From positions 285,112 to 349,111 of the forward strand of contig VTPC01090408.1 in NCBI GenBank assembly GCA_011009095.1: DNA of 64,000 nucleotides, read 5' to 3'. The notes beneath the pieces were generated by a model, which saw nothing but the letters and a program-made list of their open reading frames with translations, ran no database searches and was not told the origin of the DNA. The position numbers were made by a program, and so were the translations under genes. Below, one piece after another: positions 47,040 to 58,890 of this stretch. The stretch is from Ignelater luminosus. Taxonomy: Eukaryota > Arthropoda > Insecta > Coleoptera > Elateridae. The number at the start of each line of letters is the position of its first letter. Positions within the stretch are counted from its first letter, which is position 1.

Positions 47040-47892
47040 TGATAATGACATTAGTTACGGAGGAAACACAAAACGAAGTTATTAATTTTTACGACTGCTT
47101 GTTTAGAAGGTGCTGTCTACACGATTTCTAAAAGGATAATCAGAAGGTTATCGCTCTTATCAGTGATTAAGGTTATTGCGGGTCTAATTGTGTTGTGTGC
47201 GACCCTGTAGGGTGGAGATAAGGGAAAGTTGGAAATTAGGGCGCACAGTGGTGGCTTTAACCGCTTATTATAGGGTTATGGCATAGAAATAACAGATAAT
47301 CGGTTGTTTATGCAGCAAGAACTGGAAGCATTTCAAATATTGACTTCCCTTATAGTCAGGGCTACCGTCTGACGTAATCGCTTTTGGTGTTTGCGTTATA
47401 AATGATCTCCAATTTACGAACATTATCATTTGTCAAATAACTTTATCATATCTGCCTGTCGGAAGCAGACTTGGGAGAAAACGATCAAGCAAAAGGACAG
47501 CTGTCTTGGTCTTACGTTACACCTCTGATAATATTACTCTACTTTTCTTGTACTGTCTAAAATAGTAACACAACGAATGCAATTAATCTGCATTCTAGTC
47601 AATGAGTAATAAGAAGGAGATACAAACACTCCCTAATTTTATAAAAACATTGTATTGAAAGTGATCAACAACTGCTTAAAATAAAGATTGGAAAGAGAAT
47701 CCTATAATTATCTCATGGTAACCGCCCAATGTGAAGATAAAAGAAATGAAAAAGATGCCGACTTTTATCTACACAAAGACTTAGCAGAGATGGAGGAACG
47801 TTTTGTTCTTTTATCTGAGATTCCACAGCTCTTATCATTACGATGACTAATTGCCATATGTCTAATTAAAAATATATCATGCCTGTTTATCT
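47040..47892. promoter_or_regulatory. Cluster of GATA-factor motifs, candidate enhancer
   Basis: At least thirteen WGATAR words (either strand) lie in about 850 bp: 47040, 47157, 47216, 47294, 47423, 47443, 47526, 47708, 47735, 47765, 47811, 47832 and 47887 (starts). Chance would give roughly two to four, depending on AT content. The block has mixed composition, contains no recognisable transposon sequence, and includes GC-richer stretches (47180-47260). GATA factors bind such sites in insect fat body, gut, blood and midline enhancers. Which gene it would serve is unknown, because no exon is recognised within 10 kb. Confidence 0.4.
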
Positions 47893-50319
47893 TAATAGTT
47901 TTATTTTTTCTATTATTTATTGCAGGGTTGTCTATTGAAACTATCTAACATTTGAATTCGCCACTTTACACCTTTTTTAATTACATTCTGTGATAAAAAA
48001 TAAATTGAAAATTTAATTAAACAATTACTGTCTGCTTTTACCTTCTAACGACTAAAAAGAATGTAAAATTCATTTAACACTTTGTGTTGTAAGTACCGTG
48101 TACATCACATACTTGTTGAAAATTTCATTATACTTACCTTTAAAAAACGAATATCCGCAATAAAATTGTTATCAAAAATGCAAGTAATACTAATTCATTT
48201 AGATTATTGTTCATATTCGTAGAACCTCCCATTCTAGATCAACAGGCTTAACGACCCCGAGGACTATTTCTTCTGTATTTCGCTATTCCTTCTCGCTTCT
48301 TTCTCTCTTTCGCTTTTCTATTTTGTTTTGGATTTCTTCTCTTTCCCGTTTGCGCAATACATAACCTCTTGACTTGATAATAAATTTGCAATCCCAATCC
48401 GCACCATGCCAAGAGGATGAATAGCTATGCGCTGATCAGTCTTGTATGGTGATTTTTGAATTCCTGGTGTCCTGAGTTATATAACCCTTTATGCTACTGT
48501 GGTCTTTTAATTCAAATTTAGAAAACATTTAAAATTTTCCTTCCTTATCTCAAGAGCGTAGAGTTATTCTTGGACATAATAAATGCTGTTAGCAATAAAG
48601 ATCTGAAGAGTTCTCATCTGGCCGATGGATGAATCATCTCTTTTTTTCAAAAAAAAAAAAACTAGAAACACCTCCAATGTTACTTTTCTTCAATATTCTT
48701 CAGAACCCTTGTTCTGACAAAAAGGTGAACCAATACACAAACATTCTTCATTAAATTCCGCATAGAAAGTGTTTTTTGACCGTTTGGCTAATCCTCTCTC
48801 AACCCTTGCAAACGACTTTTGGATCGCACGGCCAAAAGTCAGCTTAAAAGATTCTTTCGTGCGAGTATCTCAAAACCAGCTAGTGTTTTTCCCTACAGAC
48901 ATGTTCCGCTAAAATCCAGTTTGATTTTATTTCTTGTCGTGTTAGATTAATTCTAACCCTTGGAGCAATGGCAATGTTTTCTGTAACCCATTATGCGACT
49001 AACTGCAAGTTCAAAAATGAAAAATGGGTGATAAAATATTGCTGAATCCATTGCGTGACTGTCCTGACTGAATTTAGTGAAATACTCTGTAGGAACATTG
49101 TTCTAAAGCAAAATAATGTTGATGACAGTCTTGGTGCAATCACGGCATAACTAAATCGGTCGACTAACTTGCTGGATTAAATAAATCATTGATGATTTAA
49201 AGAGTTTTTGGTTTGTAGAGCTTTGGATAATGCAAGTCTAACTTGCTCTCCACCACTTTCAATTTGTTAAATGTTATTTAGTATACTTACCGCTTATGCT
49301 TTTCCAGAAAAACGCAAAAGTAAACAACAAAGCTTCCTTATAATTTTTCAAAACTTTTGATAACAATTTCAGCAATTAACATCATCTGCAGCAGTAATAG
49401 TTTCAATTTCTTGAATTTAAATCCTTCTGCCAGTAGAAAAACTAAACGATCATTATTATTTTCAGCATAATTACCAAATACTACAGTCACTCTTTGGCCA
49501 TAGCTGCTTCTGCCAGCAATGAATCCGCAATCACCAAAATCGAGATCGTTTTGAGACTCAATTGAAAATTTCATACAAAGACGACTTCTTCGTCGCTTCC
49601 CATTAGGCCTTTTTCGTCAAATAGTAATAAAAGCATTAAAGCAAGCTAGACATTGAAACATGGCGCGTGAAAAGAATAGCCAACAGAAATACATTAAATT
49701 TAAAATTACAAAATGCATGTTTGTAAAGGAAATTGATAAATCAATGAAAATCATTTGTAAGAAAATCGCAACACAAGTATCTTGTAGAGAATTTTTCTTG
49801 TCAAACCAGCTGTGAAAAGTCACATTAGACTGATCTTTGATTTGTGCTCCAAATTACCTTCAACTTCAAACGTCGTTTGCCAGAATTGGGTGAGAAACAA
49901 CCAAACGGTCAACAGACCATTTCTACACAGAATCCATTGGCAAATATGTTCGTCGATAAATGAGAATGAGAAAAACTTGTTTTCATTCACCAAAATACTG
50001 CTTTGATAGTATTTACATTCTTGGGCACCACACTTTTCAATAAAGATTGCCCTTTACTCTTTCCCAAGACTGTTGTATGTGTTATCACTGTGATAATTTA
50101 GTGGTTGACTATAGTAAACTTCTTCATGTGAAAAAAATGCAACGTTTCTTTTTATATCAATAGCTTCAGATGTACGAGTAGTAGCTGTTACGTTTCACAA
50201 GACTTTTAATATCACCATTATGCAATTTCCAGATTTCTGTCGGATCAAAAATGATCTCATAATACTAGAGATCAAAGTCTTCCAAAACCATATACTATTG
50301 ATAGCAGTGTTCACAATTC
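47893..50319. other. Intergenic; unassigned patches
   Basis: 48230-48420 (minus) reads a charged piece with KREREEIQNKIEKRKRERSE in one frame. 49338-49574 (minus) has a 78-codon frame beginning MKFSIESQNDLDFGDCGFIA. Neither is recognised. The rest is AT-rich. Confidence 0.3.
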
Positions 50320-50385
50320 ACTTTGGGGATCTATTGGATTAGATAGTAGAGACAAGACCACTAAGCTATTTGAACTACAGGTCCA
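50320..50385 (-). mobile_element. Weak tRNA-like segment, possible SINE head
   Basis: The minus strand holds an A-box-like ATAGCTTAGTGG (50358-50369) followed by CTACTATCTAATCCAATAG, resembling the anticodon arm of tRNA-derived SINEs. The B box is not preserved. Confidence 0.25.
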
Positions 50386-50453
50386 ATCGATTTTCTGTTA
50401 TACACTTGAGTCTCTGTTCCCCAATTTTAGGGACTTTATTAGAGTGAACTAGC

Positions 50454-50467
50454 CTAGTATCAAATTT
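50454..50467 (+). repeat. Target-site duplication, left copy
   Basis: CTAGTATCAAATTT, repeated exactly at 50851-50864. Confidence 0.85.
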
Positions 50468-50850
50468 GAAAAACCTGAAAACGCAAGAATGTTAAAATTT
50501 ATTTGCAGATAACTTTCGACTTTTTGGAAATCAGGAGTTTAGCAAAGTCAAGATACATCTGACGAGTTAGACAAAACTTGTCATGGTGATACAATTTGTT
50601 ACAATCAAAAGTGATTTCTCACTATTGAAAGCTATCTCTTTCTCTTTTTCGTGATTTCAAGTGAATGGGGATTTATTAAAAATAGAGTGGTACTCTTAGG
50701 TCAGTAGGCTTAAAAGTTGATAGTTTCAATATCTGTCGTAGATCCCAAATAGACATCTTTGGTTTTTGATGATTTTTGTCTCCTTTTAATTAAACATTGA
50801 ATTTTGTCCTGTCTTAAAGCTGTTTAACTGATTTTTGTTTAAATGGAATT
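50468..50850 (+). mobile_element. Interspersed 380-bp repeat, copy 2, retroposed
   Basis: The second copy of the 44718-45093 repeat, 5.76 kb away in the same orientation. It is bounded by a perfect 14-bp direct repeat, so this copy was inserted with target-site duplication of the length made by LINE machinery. Its right end (AAATGGAATT) is where similarity with copy 1 ends, which fixes that boundary. The left end has eight bases (GAAAAACC) not found in copy 1. There is no poly(A) or simple tail on either strand and no RNA polymerase III box, so the element class is open: a SINE of unusual type, a truncated LINE end, or a non-autonomous DNA element with a long duplication. Confidence 0.85.
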
Positions 50851-50864
50851 CTAGTATCAAATTT
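50851..50864 (+). repeat. Target-site duplication, right copy
   Basis: CTAGTATCAAATTT, identical to 50454-50467. Confidence 0.85.
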
Positions 50865-52129
50865 TAATAGAACCAACTCCTCCACTTGTTCTAGATATCT
50901 CAGTTGATGCAAATTCGATAAAAATCTTTCATCCCTTCTGTTCATAAAAGGAAATATTGACTAACTAGTAGAGACGCTACCAGAAACCATAATAAAGATA
51001 GCAGAATCTAACGTTCTTCTTTATACATAAAGTATGCCTTGATTGAACAATAAAATTGAAGCAGCTATTGGCAACAGAGAAAAGATTTTTTTGTTTCCGC
51101 TATTTGCTCTTGCCCCTTTGCACGTTTTTTTGGCATTTCTGAAAAAAATCAAACTAGATCTACACATACGCCGACTAAGTCGACGTCCATTCTACGCTCT
51201 CGTTGGCTACTTCTCTTTTAACTTGAAAAAACTAATGTGGCCACACATTAATGGAGATGCATGTCAGGGTGGGTTTCGTAGCTTTGTCTCTATTTTTCAG
51301 TTTTCATTCTTACAGAAAATTTAGATTAAAATTTGTTCTGTAGCTGTAATGTGGCTTCGCTTTGTCGATTTGAACTTCTTTTCGGTTTGATTCTCTTTGT
51401 GGAAAAGATTAAACTTTGCTTTCCAGCAAGTTACCTGCAATAACCCACAAGACTATTCAAGCAAGTTACCTTGCCGATATACCAGCCTACTTACTGACAA
51501 GCAGCTTGCCTAGTTTTCTGGTGTAGATTTCTTTGGGAAAGCTAATCTGGGTCAGCCTTTTTGCTCTTCACCAGACCATCAGCGATCTATTAGCTTAACT
51601 AATTAGAATGACCTTTTGTACTCTGCGGCTAAATTTCATTCCGTTTATCTCTCTGTTTATTCTACTGGCTTTGTTGCTCTTACTCCTTAAACATCGTCGT
51701 AAAACTAATCTGATTGAAAGTTTGAATTTATTCTCCATCAAACAATCTGCAGTGATTCACTACTCTTAACTGTTGGAGCACGCTCGGCATTAAAGTATTT
51801 GGCGCCTAACATAAGGCAAAATATTCTATGGTAAACAAGGTGGGGCCTCTAATTGTCTTATTGATCACGGTGCAGTCTTCTTCTAACGTTCTCCATCGTC
51901 TCTTAGATGGTGGCAAAATTTATTTCTGCTAACTCTTTGCTTTAATTGCTTTTCATTTTGAGTTTTTCATCCATTATCATAAACTTTCCTCAAAGGAATT
52001 TCCCAAAGATCTTTGAAAGGTTGTCGCTTTTAGGCGCAAAGACTATGTTGTTCTCTAGCGTAATAGCATGATGGGCCAAAACATTGCATTATCCTGAGAA
52101 GGATATGTATTAACGAAAATCAACTCATT
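50865..52129. other. Unassigned; includes probable 3' part of a LINE
   Basis: 51780-52129 lies just downstream (minus strand) of the LINE coding fragment and is likely its 3' untranslated part. At 51043-51324 (plus) a 93-codon frame with IFLFPLFALAPLHVFLAFLK is hydrophobic at its start but is not recognised. Confidence 0.35.
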
Positions 52130-52740
52130 TTGATAGACATTTACTATTGGTAACTTTCTCTGTTCTCTGCCCAAAGCTACCTGACTTTGTACGAAATGAA
52201 GATGTTAGTTCAGACTGGAGAGCTCAATTTCTCCCTTGTTGAGGTAACGGCCTGAAAGGTTTTAAACCTCAGCGTCTTATAACCCCTACATTCTCCCAGA
52301 AAGTGGAAAAATGTTTCATCGCTTCATTTAGGGCATATTGGGTCTTTCTGTATACCTATGAGCTACAGGTGCCTTCTGTGAGGACCCCAATTAGAAGACT
52401 TAAAGTTCTCCAGTTCTTGCCTTTTAGCCGGTTTAAACCGGTTATATGGTCTTTTGCCCGGGGATAACCACTGCTTCTTAGTTATAGCTTACCTTTTGAG
52501 TCTTGTAAATTTATGCGTTCAAGATTTGTCGCCTTGATATTCCTAGAAAGGGTTCTAGTCCTAAGCAGGACGAGGCAAGGCGAGTTCATCCGCTTTCTCG
52601 TTGCTGTGGATTCAGCTGTGTCTAGAAACGAGGCTAACTTTCTTTCCTGTGGTCAGCTCTTCCACATACATTCCTGCTTAAGACAATTTCTGTCACTGTC
52701 CAAAAGTCTGCAGCTTTTAGGGTAACCCTATAATTGTATG
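52130..52740 (-). mobile_element. LINE fragment: end of RNase H and C-terminal zinc knuckle
   Basis: The minus strand reads SRNVCGRADHRKES, then an ESTATRKADELALPRPA-like piece near 52600-52555, the HxGxxGNExADELARxG end of a retrotransposon RNase H, with LGLEPFLGISRRQILN after it. Then YNRFKPAKRQELENFK, GPHRRHL, and IGIQKDPICPK...DETFFHFLGECRGYKTLR near 52350-52270. This is the GHxxLRxHLxxxGxxxxxxCRxCxxxxETxxHxLxxCxxLxxxR tail of I/R1/Jockey-type elements, with two Cys, one His and one Cys of the knuckle still in place. The frame is broken several times. The reverse transcriptase is absent, so it is 5'-truncated; no duplication was found. Confidence 0.75.
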
Positions 52741-54275
52741 TTTGAGACTTTTTAAGAAATTTCAAAGAAAAGGACAAACTGATACCTTTATAATGACTTT
52801 ATAAAGTCCAAACATATTTTCTACAAAAGGGGCAAGGTTGCGGATAATTTGTACTGTGTGTATACAGTGAAATCCTGTAGAAATGTATTGTAACTACTAT
52901 TTACTTTTTATAGCGCTATAAGTAAGAAAGATTTTTACAAATGTTGAAATAGAAAATAAAAAGGGCCTGTTTTCATTTAATTTAGCTTCTTTAATTCAAG
53001 ACAAGCACATTTTCAATTTCTAACAAAACATACAGTGTTGTAGGATAAATGAAAAGTATTTCTGTGATTTTAGTGAAACTTATTTAACAAATTTTATTTA
53101 TGATGCATATGTATCCCACGCGAGCTATCACACGTTAGAAATAGCCACGTGAGTACTGCAGGGTTAAGAAAGTTTTGGAAACCAAATTAACCCCCCACTT
53201 TCCAAAACCACCTTTGGGACATAATCAATTTCTTTATGTGTTAGTAAGGGTCGTAATGAGTTTTACAGTATAACATATTCCGTTTATTTAGCATAAACCA
53301 TAAGGGAGTTATTGGAAAAAAACTGTTTTGAGAAAAATAGATGTGAGGTAGCTCCACAAAGGAAAACAAAATTAAATTTCTAAGTAATGCACATATATCG
53401 GACTCCGAGCTTGTAGCACAAACCGACGTGTAGTGAGTGACCAACAAGTAAACCAACTCTTACAAAACGCGTGGAAGTAGCTCGGAAACAAAACCACAAA
53501 ACTTTTTTTCAATTTAAAGTGAAATTACCTAGGAATATAACTTTTTTTTTTAAATGTCTAGATCGTTTTTATGATCTCTAGTTATATGCAGAAGAAATGA
53601 GATACTATGCCTCCGTCAGAATAGCAAATTACTACGTACTTATTAAAACAATAGTTGTGGTGTTTTTTCTTCCCACTTATACAATTAGAAAGTTTTACCT
53701 CCGAAACGCATTTATTAAAAAAATAATGAGAAATAAACGTTTAACACAGAAAAATTACGTAAGCTCGACTAAAACATTTTAAGAGAAAATTTTATGAGGG
53801 GCTCTTAGTTTCATGAATATAATTTTTTGGCCACTTTATTTTATTTATAAAATATTTTAAAACGCGTGATGAAAGTCGTACAATGAAATCTTTCCACGGC
53901 GCTTCAAATCCTGTTGAAGTTGCAAAATTCACGAAACAGATTTATTTCAAACACTGAGATTTATATTCTAAGTGAAAATGTACGTTAATTATTTTTTTTT
54001 TGCAGTTCAGCAAGCAACTATGTATTATCTCTCAAATACCTGTTCTACAGAGCCCTTGAATTTACAATGACAGTCATTACCATTTCCATTCTCACTCTAA
54101 AGACAAATAGTTCAAACGTGAACTCGTTTAAAAGACTCACCGTCTTTTCAAATAGTACTTACAAAATAGCAAACATCTCATTGTCAGTAACATTAAGAAC
54201 ATTCTCCTTTTGTAATAATAACTTTTTCATTTATTAATTATTTATCAAAAAAATTATGAGATTAAATATGTATAT
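52741..54275. other. Intergenic, nothing recognised
   Basis: AT-rich sequence, no supported gene or repeat. Confidence 0.4.
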
Positions 54276-54740
54276 ACAGTGCGTTCTAAAAAGTCTGCAT
54301 CATATCTAAGAAACTTTTTTTATTGTCGCTTTTAAGAAAATTGTAGTTAATGATTGCTTTTGGAGTTTCTCAAGAAGCACAACTAATTATCAAGCACGAT
54401 TTTTTCCGAGAGCCTTTGTACTATTTGAATATTGGCAGTTTTACTATCAGATGGTCCCCTATTTCATGTTTTTGAAGTACTTATATAATTGATTTTTATA
54501 TAGGGAACCAAGCATGAAGTATATAAATAAAATAAGATCAAGACAGCTGTCTGGAGGTACAATCGTCAATGCTTTATCAGTGTGTGATCAAGTTAATCAA
54601 GGTTTGATACGTTGGAACTCCAATAGCAATATGACCATAGCTATTACGGAACAAAGAATTCTTCAAAAAGAACACGCGGACGATCGTTTTTCTTTGGTCC
54701 CTAAACTGAAGATGCCAAAGATGCTTTTTTAGAAACTCTA
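54276..54740 (+). mobile_element. Possible Tc1/mariner end plus unassigned frame
   Basis: ACAGTGCGTTCTAAAAAGTC (54276-54295) resembles the ACAGTGCGTCCAAAAAGT-like ends of insect Tc1/mariner elements. It is followed at 54514-54732 by a 72-codon frame with IVNALSVCDQVNQGLIRWNS that I do not recognise. No inverted partner was found downstream. Confidence 0.3.
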
Positions 54741-57700
54741 GATATTCTTGGATCAAATTTAAATAACCTTCACCATGTAGTACCAAACTAGTTTTCTCGT
54801 TTTTCCTTTGTTTTCTCTTTATTTTTGTTGTTGAAATAACTTCCTGAGGTTAGACTCCATACTAAATTACTAATTTGACAAACATCTTGACAGACACCAT
54901 GAAATTACATTCTATAAGAATAACCGGCTGTTAGTATCTCTGGGAATCTATAGCATGAAGATTTATTTTTTGGATAACAGTCATTGTTTGAAATTTAATT
55001 GCGTATCTGGAATATCTTAATTTCTCCTGTGGTGTCTTAACTTCCAAAAACACTGTCTAAAATTTTTAACCTAATAATAAACTTTTAAACACTGTGTTTA
55101 AATTTTCTAATTGCACCCCTAAAGCTGAGAACTATGTACTGATACTTATTTATATATACTTTCCCAGATTCTGTTTTCCCTGTTGGTGTTTTTGTATATT
55201 TCTAACTTAAATTAGAAAGCTTTAACGATTAGCTCCTACAAGTATTTACCTATGTATTTACTCAATGTAAGATACCTAATTTACTTGCTTAAAACAGTTT
55301 CATTTGTTTGTGTTTGGAAGTTCTCGTGTCTATTTACTTGAAGTTACATTTAACGCTTAAAAATCTCATTTCAGTAATTACGTTATTTATAACTGTATGT
55401 TAACCTCAAATTTAAAGTAAATATAATAATATTTGAGATTTTAGGAGATAAATCATAAAACATAATTTATTTATAAATTATCTATTAAGAAATTCTCCAC
55501 TCAAAATATAAATCTTTCCTATACCTAGTTGTTAAAAATATTTTTAGTCTCCAGGAGATTTATTTCTAGTCAATTTCTTTACCCGTCATGAATTTTCTCG
55601 ATTCCCTTATTTCCTCCATGTTTGCCTAACAGAAAATAGAATTCAGAAACGGTTATTTGAAGTCGGTATATTATAAGATGACCAAATTCCTGGCTCGCAC
55701 AGAACTCTATACGCGCAGTTCTTTTCTGTTTGTTCATTGCTAAAATCGCCGCTAAAGCAAAAACTTTTGGTCTGCCTTTTGCTTTTAGATGAGCTCACAA
55801 TAGCAGGAACTGTTTAAGTATGTATGAATGTATGGACACGAAACAGTAAATCAGTCTCTTGCATCTAATTTGCCCAAATAACTTTGAGGGAAAAAAGACG
55901 CTGTATAAAAATTAGTTTTACAAAATTATTTGTGAATTAGTCTTCAGAGATATATTATTCATAATGTGTACAAAAACCTGGTTTAGTATTGATTTTAAAA
56001 GTTTTATAAAGCAATTAATGAATTAAAATCAAACCTTTAAAAGGGAAGATTAAATAAATATTTAAATTATATCTTTGCAATTACATTTTTAAAAATGAAA
56101 AAGTGATTCTCAACTACAGATACCTTATATCTACGATACTTGGAAGTAACGAGAGATGTCGCTTGTTACCGGAAGACTTTCGAGCAAATAAAGACAACTA
56201 AAGTAAAGTAGTTTGATTATTGGATAAATTTTATGAAATACTTGATTATATTTTTATTAGCAAATTATAAAACAAGGGGCTAATAAATTATTACTAAGTT
56301 ACAATCTAGTTACAAATTAGTCTATAAGTTAAACCGCTTCTGAAGGCAACTTAATATATTATTTGTCAAATTCTCAATAATCTTCTTATTAATTAGGTCT
56401 AACTTGATATTTTTTCCAGAGAAAGGTAGAAAGATAAAATCTACCAAGAGAAAACAAAAGTTGTCCTAAAGAAACAAAAAATATTCTGTAGCTATTACTA
56501 GAAAAATAACCTTTAGGTGCATGTGTGAAAACTTTACTCAAGTTGTTATAGTACAAGTATATAAGGGTACTCTAATTAAGAAGTCATCACTCAAAAGAAC
56601 ATTCTTGAATTTACTCTAAGCTCAATATCTGACCTTCGGTATTAGATCAAAGGTCGTAAATTAAGATTTTAGCAAACTCTTCATAATCTCTATCTAGAAT
56701 CTAATGTTCTTTTTGACATGGCTCATGGAACATGAATCTTTTCCATAATCCTTGTTTGGTCTTATGAAGTGAGTCAAAAACCAGCTGGTTTCTAACTGTA
56801 TCCAGACAATCAGTTAAAAGTTTAAACCTTTAGTGCTATAAAATGTTTATTTTAAATTCTGAGAGAAATCTGAGAACTTTAGTAAGATCCCCTCCCCATC
56901 TTGTAGTATGCAACTGTACAAAGAACATAACAATATATTAATGTAGAAACACCCTGGAGTTAGATTTTATGGTAAGGCAAGATGATGCACCAATAGACAT
57001 TTGCTAAGAATTAAAAACTCATAATAATTAATAGACATTCTGGTTCTGGTCTAGGTAAGATAAGAAAAATTCTGGTCGGCGCTGTGACTGTTTGCTCATG
57101 AGTTAAAGCACAATGAGAGTATACATACTATGAGCCAACAAAGAATAAAATAGTGATATCATCATCAAACACACTTGATGTAAGTCTACGAAAATTAAGT
57201 TAATAAAGAGAATAGTTAAGTGTCAGAGCTCTGAGAATCTGAAGAGCACTTTTATGCTACTGTAAAGAAATCTAATATATGACCTTAGATTCGCTTCATA
57301 TTATGTCAAACAAGTCTTGATGCAGAGTGTTGGTATAATTAAAATTACAAGTTGCAATATCTTATTTGTTTTGATTTGATTTATAATCATTTGACCTACT
57401 ACTTAGGGTCAAGTATGAATACAGAAAAATTTTTTGGTCATGGTCGACAAGCAAATAGAATAGAACAGTATCATACAAATACTTTAGGAGGTTATGGAAA
57501 AACAGCTCAATGACCCATAAAAGGTTAATCAGAAGTAAATCTGGGTTCGACATCAAAAATTCTCTTTAGTTACAATTGGACAAAGGGTACTTTTCAGTTT
57601 TTACATTACAGTTGAGCAATAATCCATTGCTTTCTTGATGAGTATGAAAGTCTTACTTCATTAGTTTTTTGTTGTTACTTTACTAAATATGTCCTAAGCT

Positions 57701-58524
57701 ACTTATGCATGTTGTCATTTCCCTAGAAAACGGTGCATTTATTTGAAACATATAAAGTGTACCTACCCCTTTTTGATATAGATAGCACATCTAAATACAT
57801 TAAAGCTAAGAAATGCAGCAAAATGGTTATGAAAAAAAAAGAACTGAATTAATAACAAAAAAGCAATGAAAGAAGACAGTGGCATTTAGAAGGATTATCT
57901 ACTACTACAATTGGATGAAAAGATATGGGTCAACTATTTAATTTTTGACTTGAGAAATTTGACACTAGAATTTATAAGCACCCTGTATAAAACTTGCACC
58001 TAAATAAATAAATGACATTGTAGATAGAGTCCCTAAATTACAATTCAGCTATTACTTTGAGGGACTCTAACTAAAACCACCGAAGCACAAACTAACAGTT
58101 GGAAAACTAGGATATATTGAGTTGTCTATCTTAAGCATTATTTAAACGATTATTTAAAATGTAAAATAAAATTTAATAATGATAAAAATAAATGTTCCTT
58201 GGCAAAGTTTCATATTGAGTTTATCTATCTAACCAAGAATCACAGATAAATTTTTCTAGATGATAAAATCATTAGGTGCACATTATTCTCATTCTGCCGA
58301 AACTTATTATTAACTACAATTAAACTATCAATTTCTCGATCAAAGATCCTTATACTTGACAAGGACAAAAACATATAATTCTCCTTAGAAAACAAGTTGT
58401 TGATTAGTACCAGTAGGTGATGAGCCTTAGAAATCTGTAGCTGACATGAAACCCAATAATCTCAAGATATTATCTTAATTCATTATAAAGTTGCATGTTC
58501 TCTATTCCCAATGATATTTAACTA
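54741..58524. other. Intergenic, AT-rich
   Basis: No gene recognised. Texture at 56580-57550 hints at very old coding sequence, but no frame carries a motif. CACCCTGTATA at about 57983 is a transposon-end word without a partner. Confidence 0.35.
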
Positions 58525-58600
58525 CAGTAGAAGCTCGGCGACATAAACAGTTGTTATTGCGAGGAGTTGATTAATGGCAACAAAAATGAAGAGATGACCT
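58525..58600 (+). mobile_element. Possible solo pogo/Tigger-type terminus
   Basis: CAGTAGAAGCTCGGCGACAT resembles the CAGTARAxCTCGxxxA start of many pogo/Tigger terminal repeats. No second terminus or transposase lies nearby. Confidence 0.3.
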
Positions 58601-58752
58601 CTCGATATTGTTTTAATAGATCAATAATAAAAATTAATAAAAAAAACAAGATTCCTCGAATCTTAAAAGCAAAAATTACTTTACTGAATATTCAGAGTAT
58701 TATGCTAATAATTATTAAAAATTCAAGTTTAGTTTTTTAAAACTATAATAAA

Positions 58753-58758
58753 TTTATT
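58753..58758 (-). terminator. Candidate polyadenylation signal of BORCS6
   Basis: AATAAA on the minus strand, 133-138 bases past the BORCS6 stop codon. In AT-rich DNA this word is common, so position is the only support. Confidence 0.4.
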
Positions 58759-58890
58759 AAATTAATTTACATTTGGTTTTAGAAAATTTTTTAATAATAC
58801 AGTGTCATGCATATAGTTTAAGGTATAATATAGAAAATTTGTTTATAGAAACTTGAACTCATAATTATAATTTAAAACTGCTAATTAATA

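Noticed and set aside
51043-51324. 93-codon frame with a hydrophobic start, like a signal peptide
   Set aside because: The hydrophobic run is interrupted by Lys, no cleavage-like site or family match follows, and neighbouring DNA is LINE debris.
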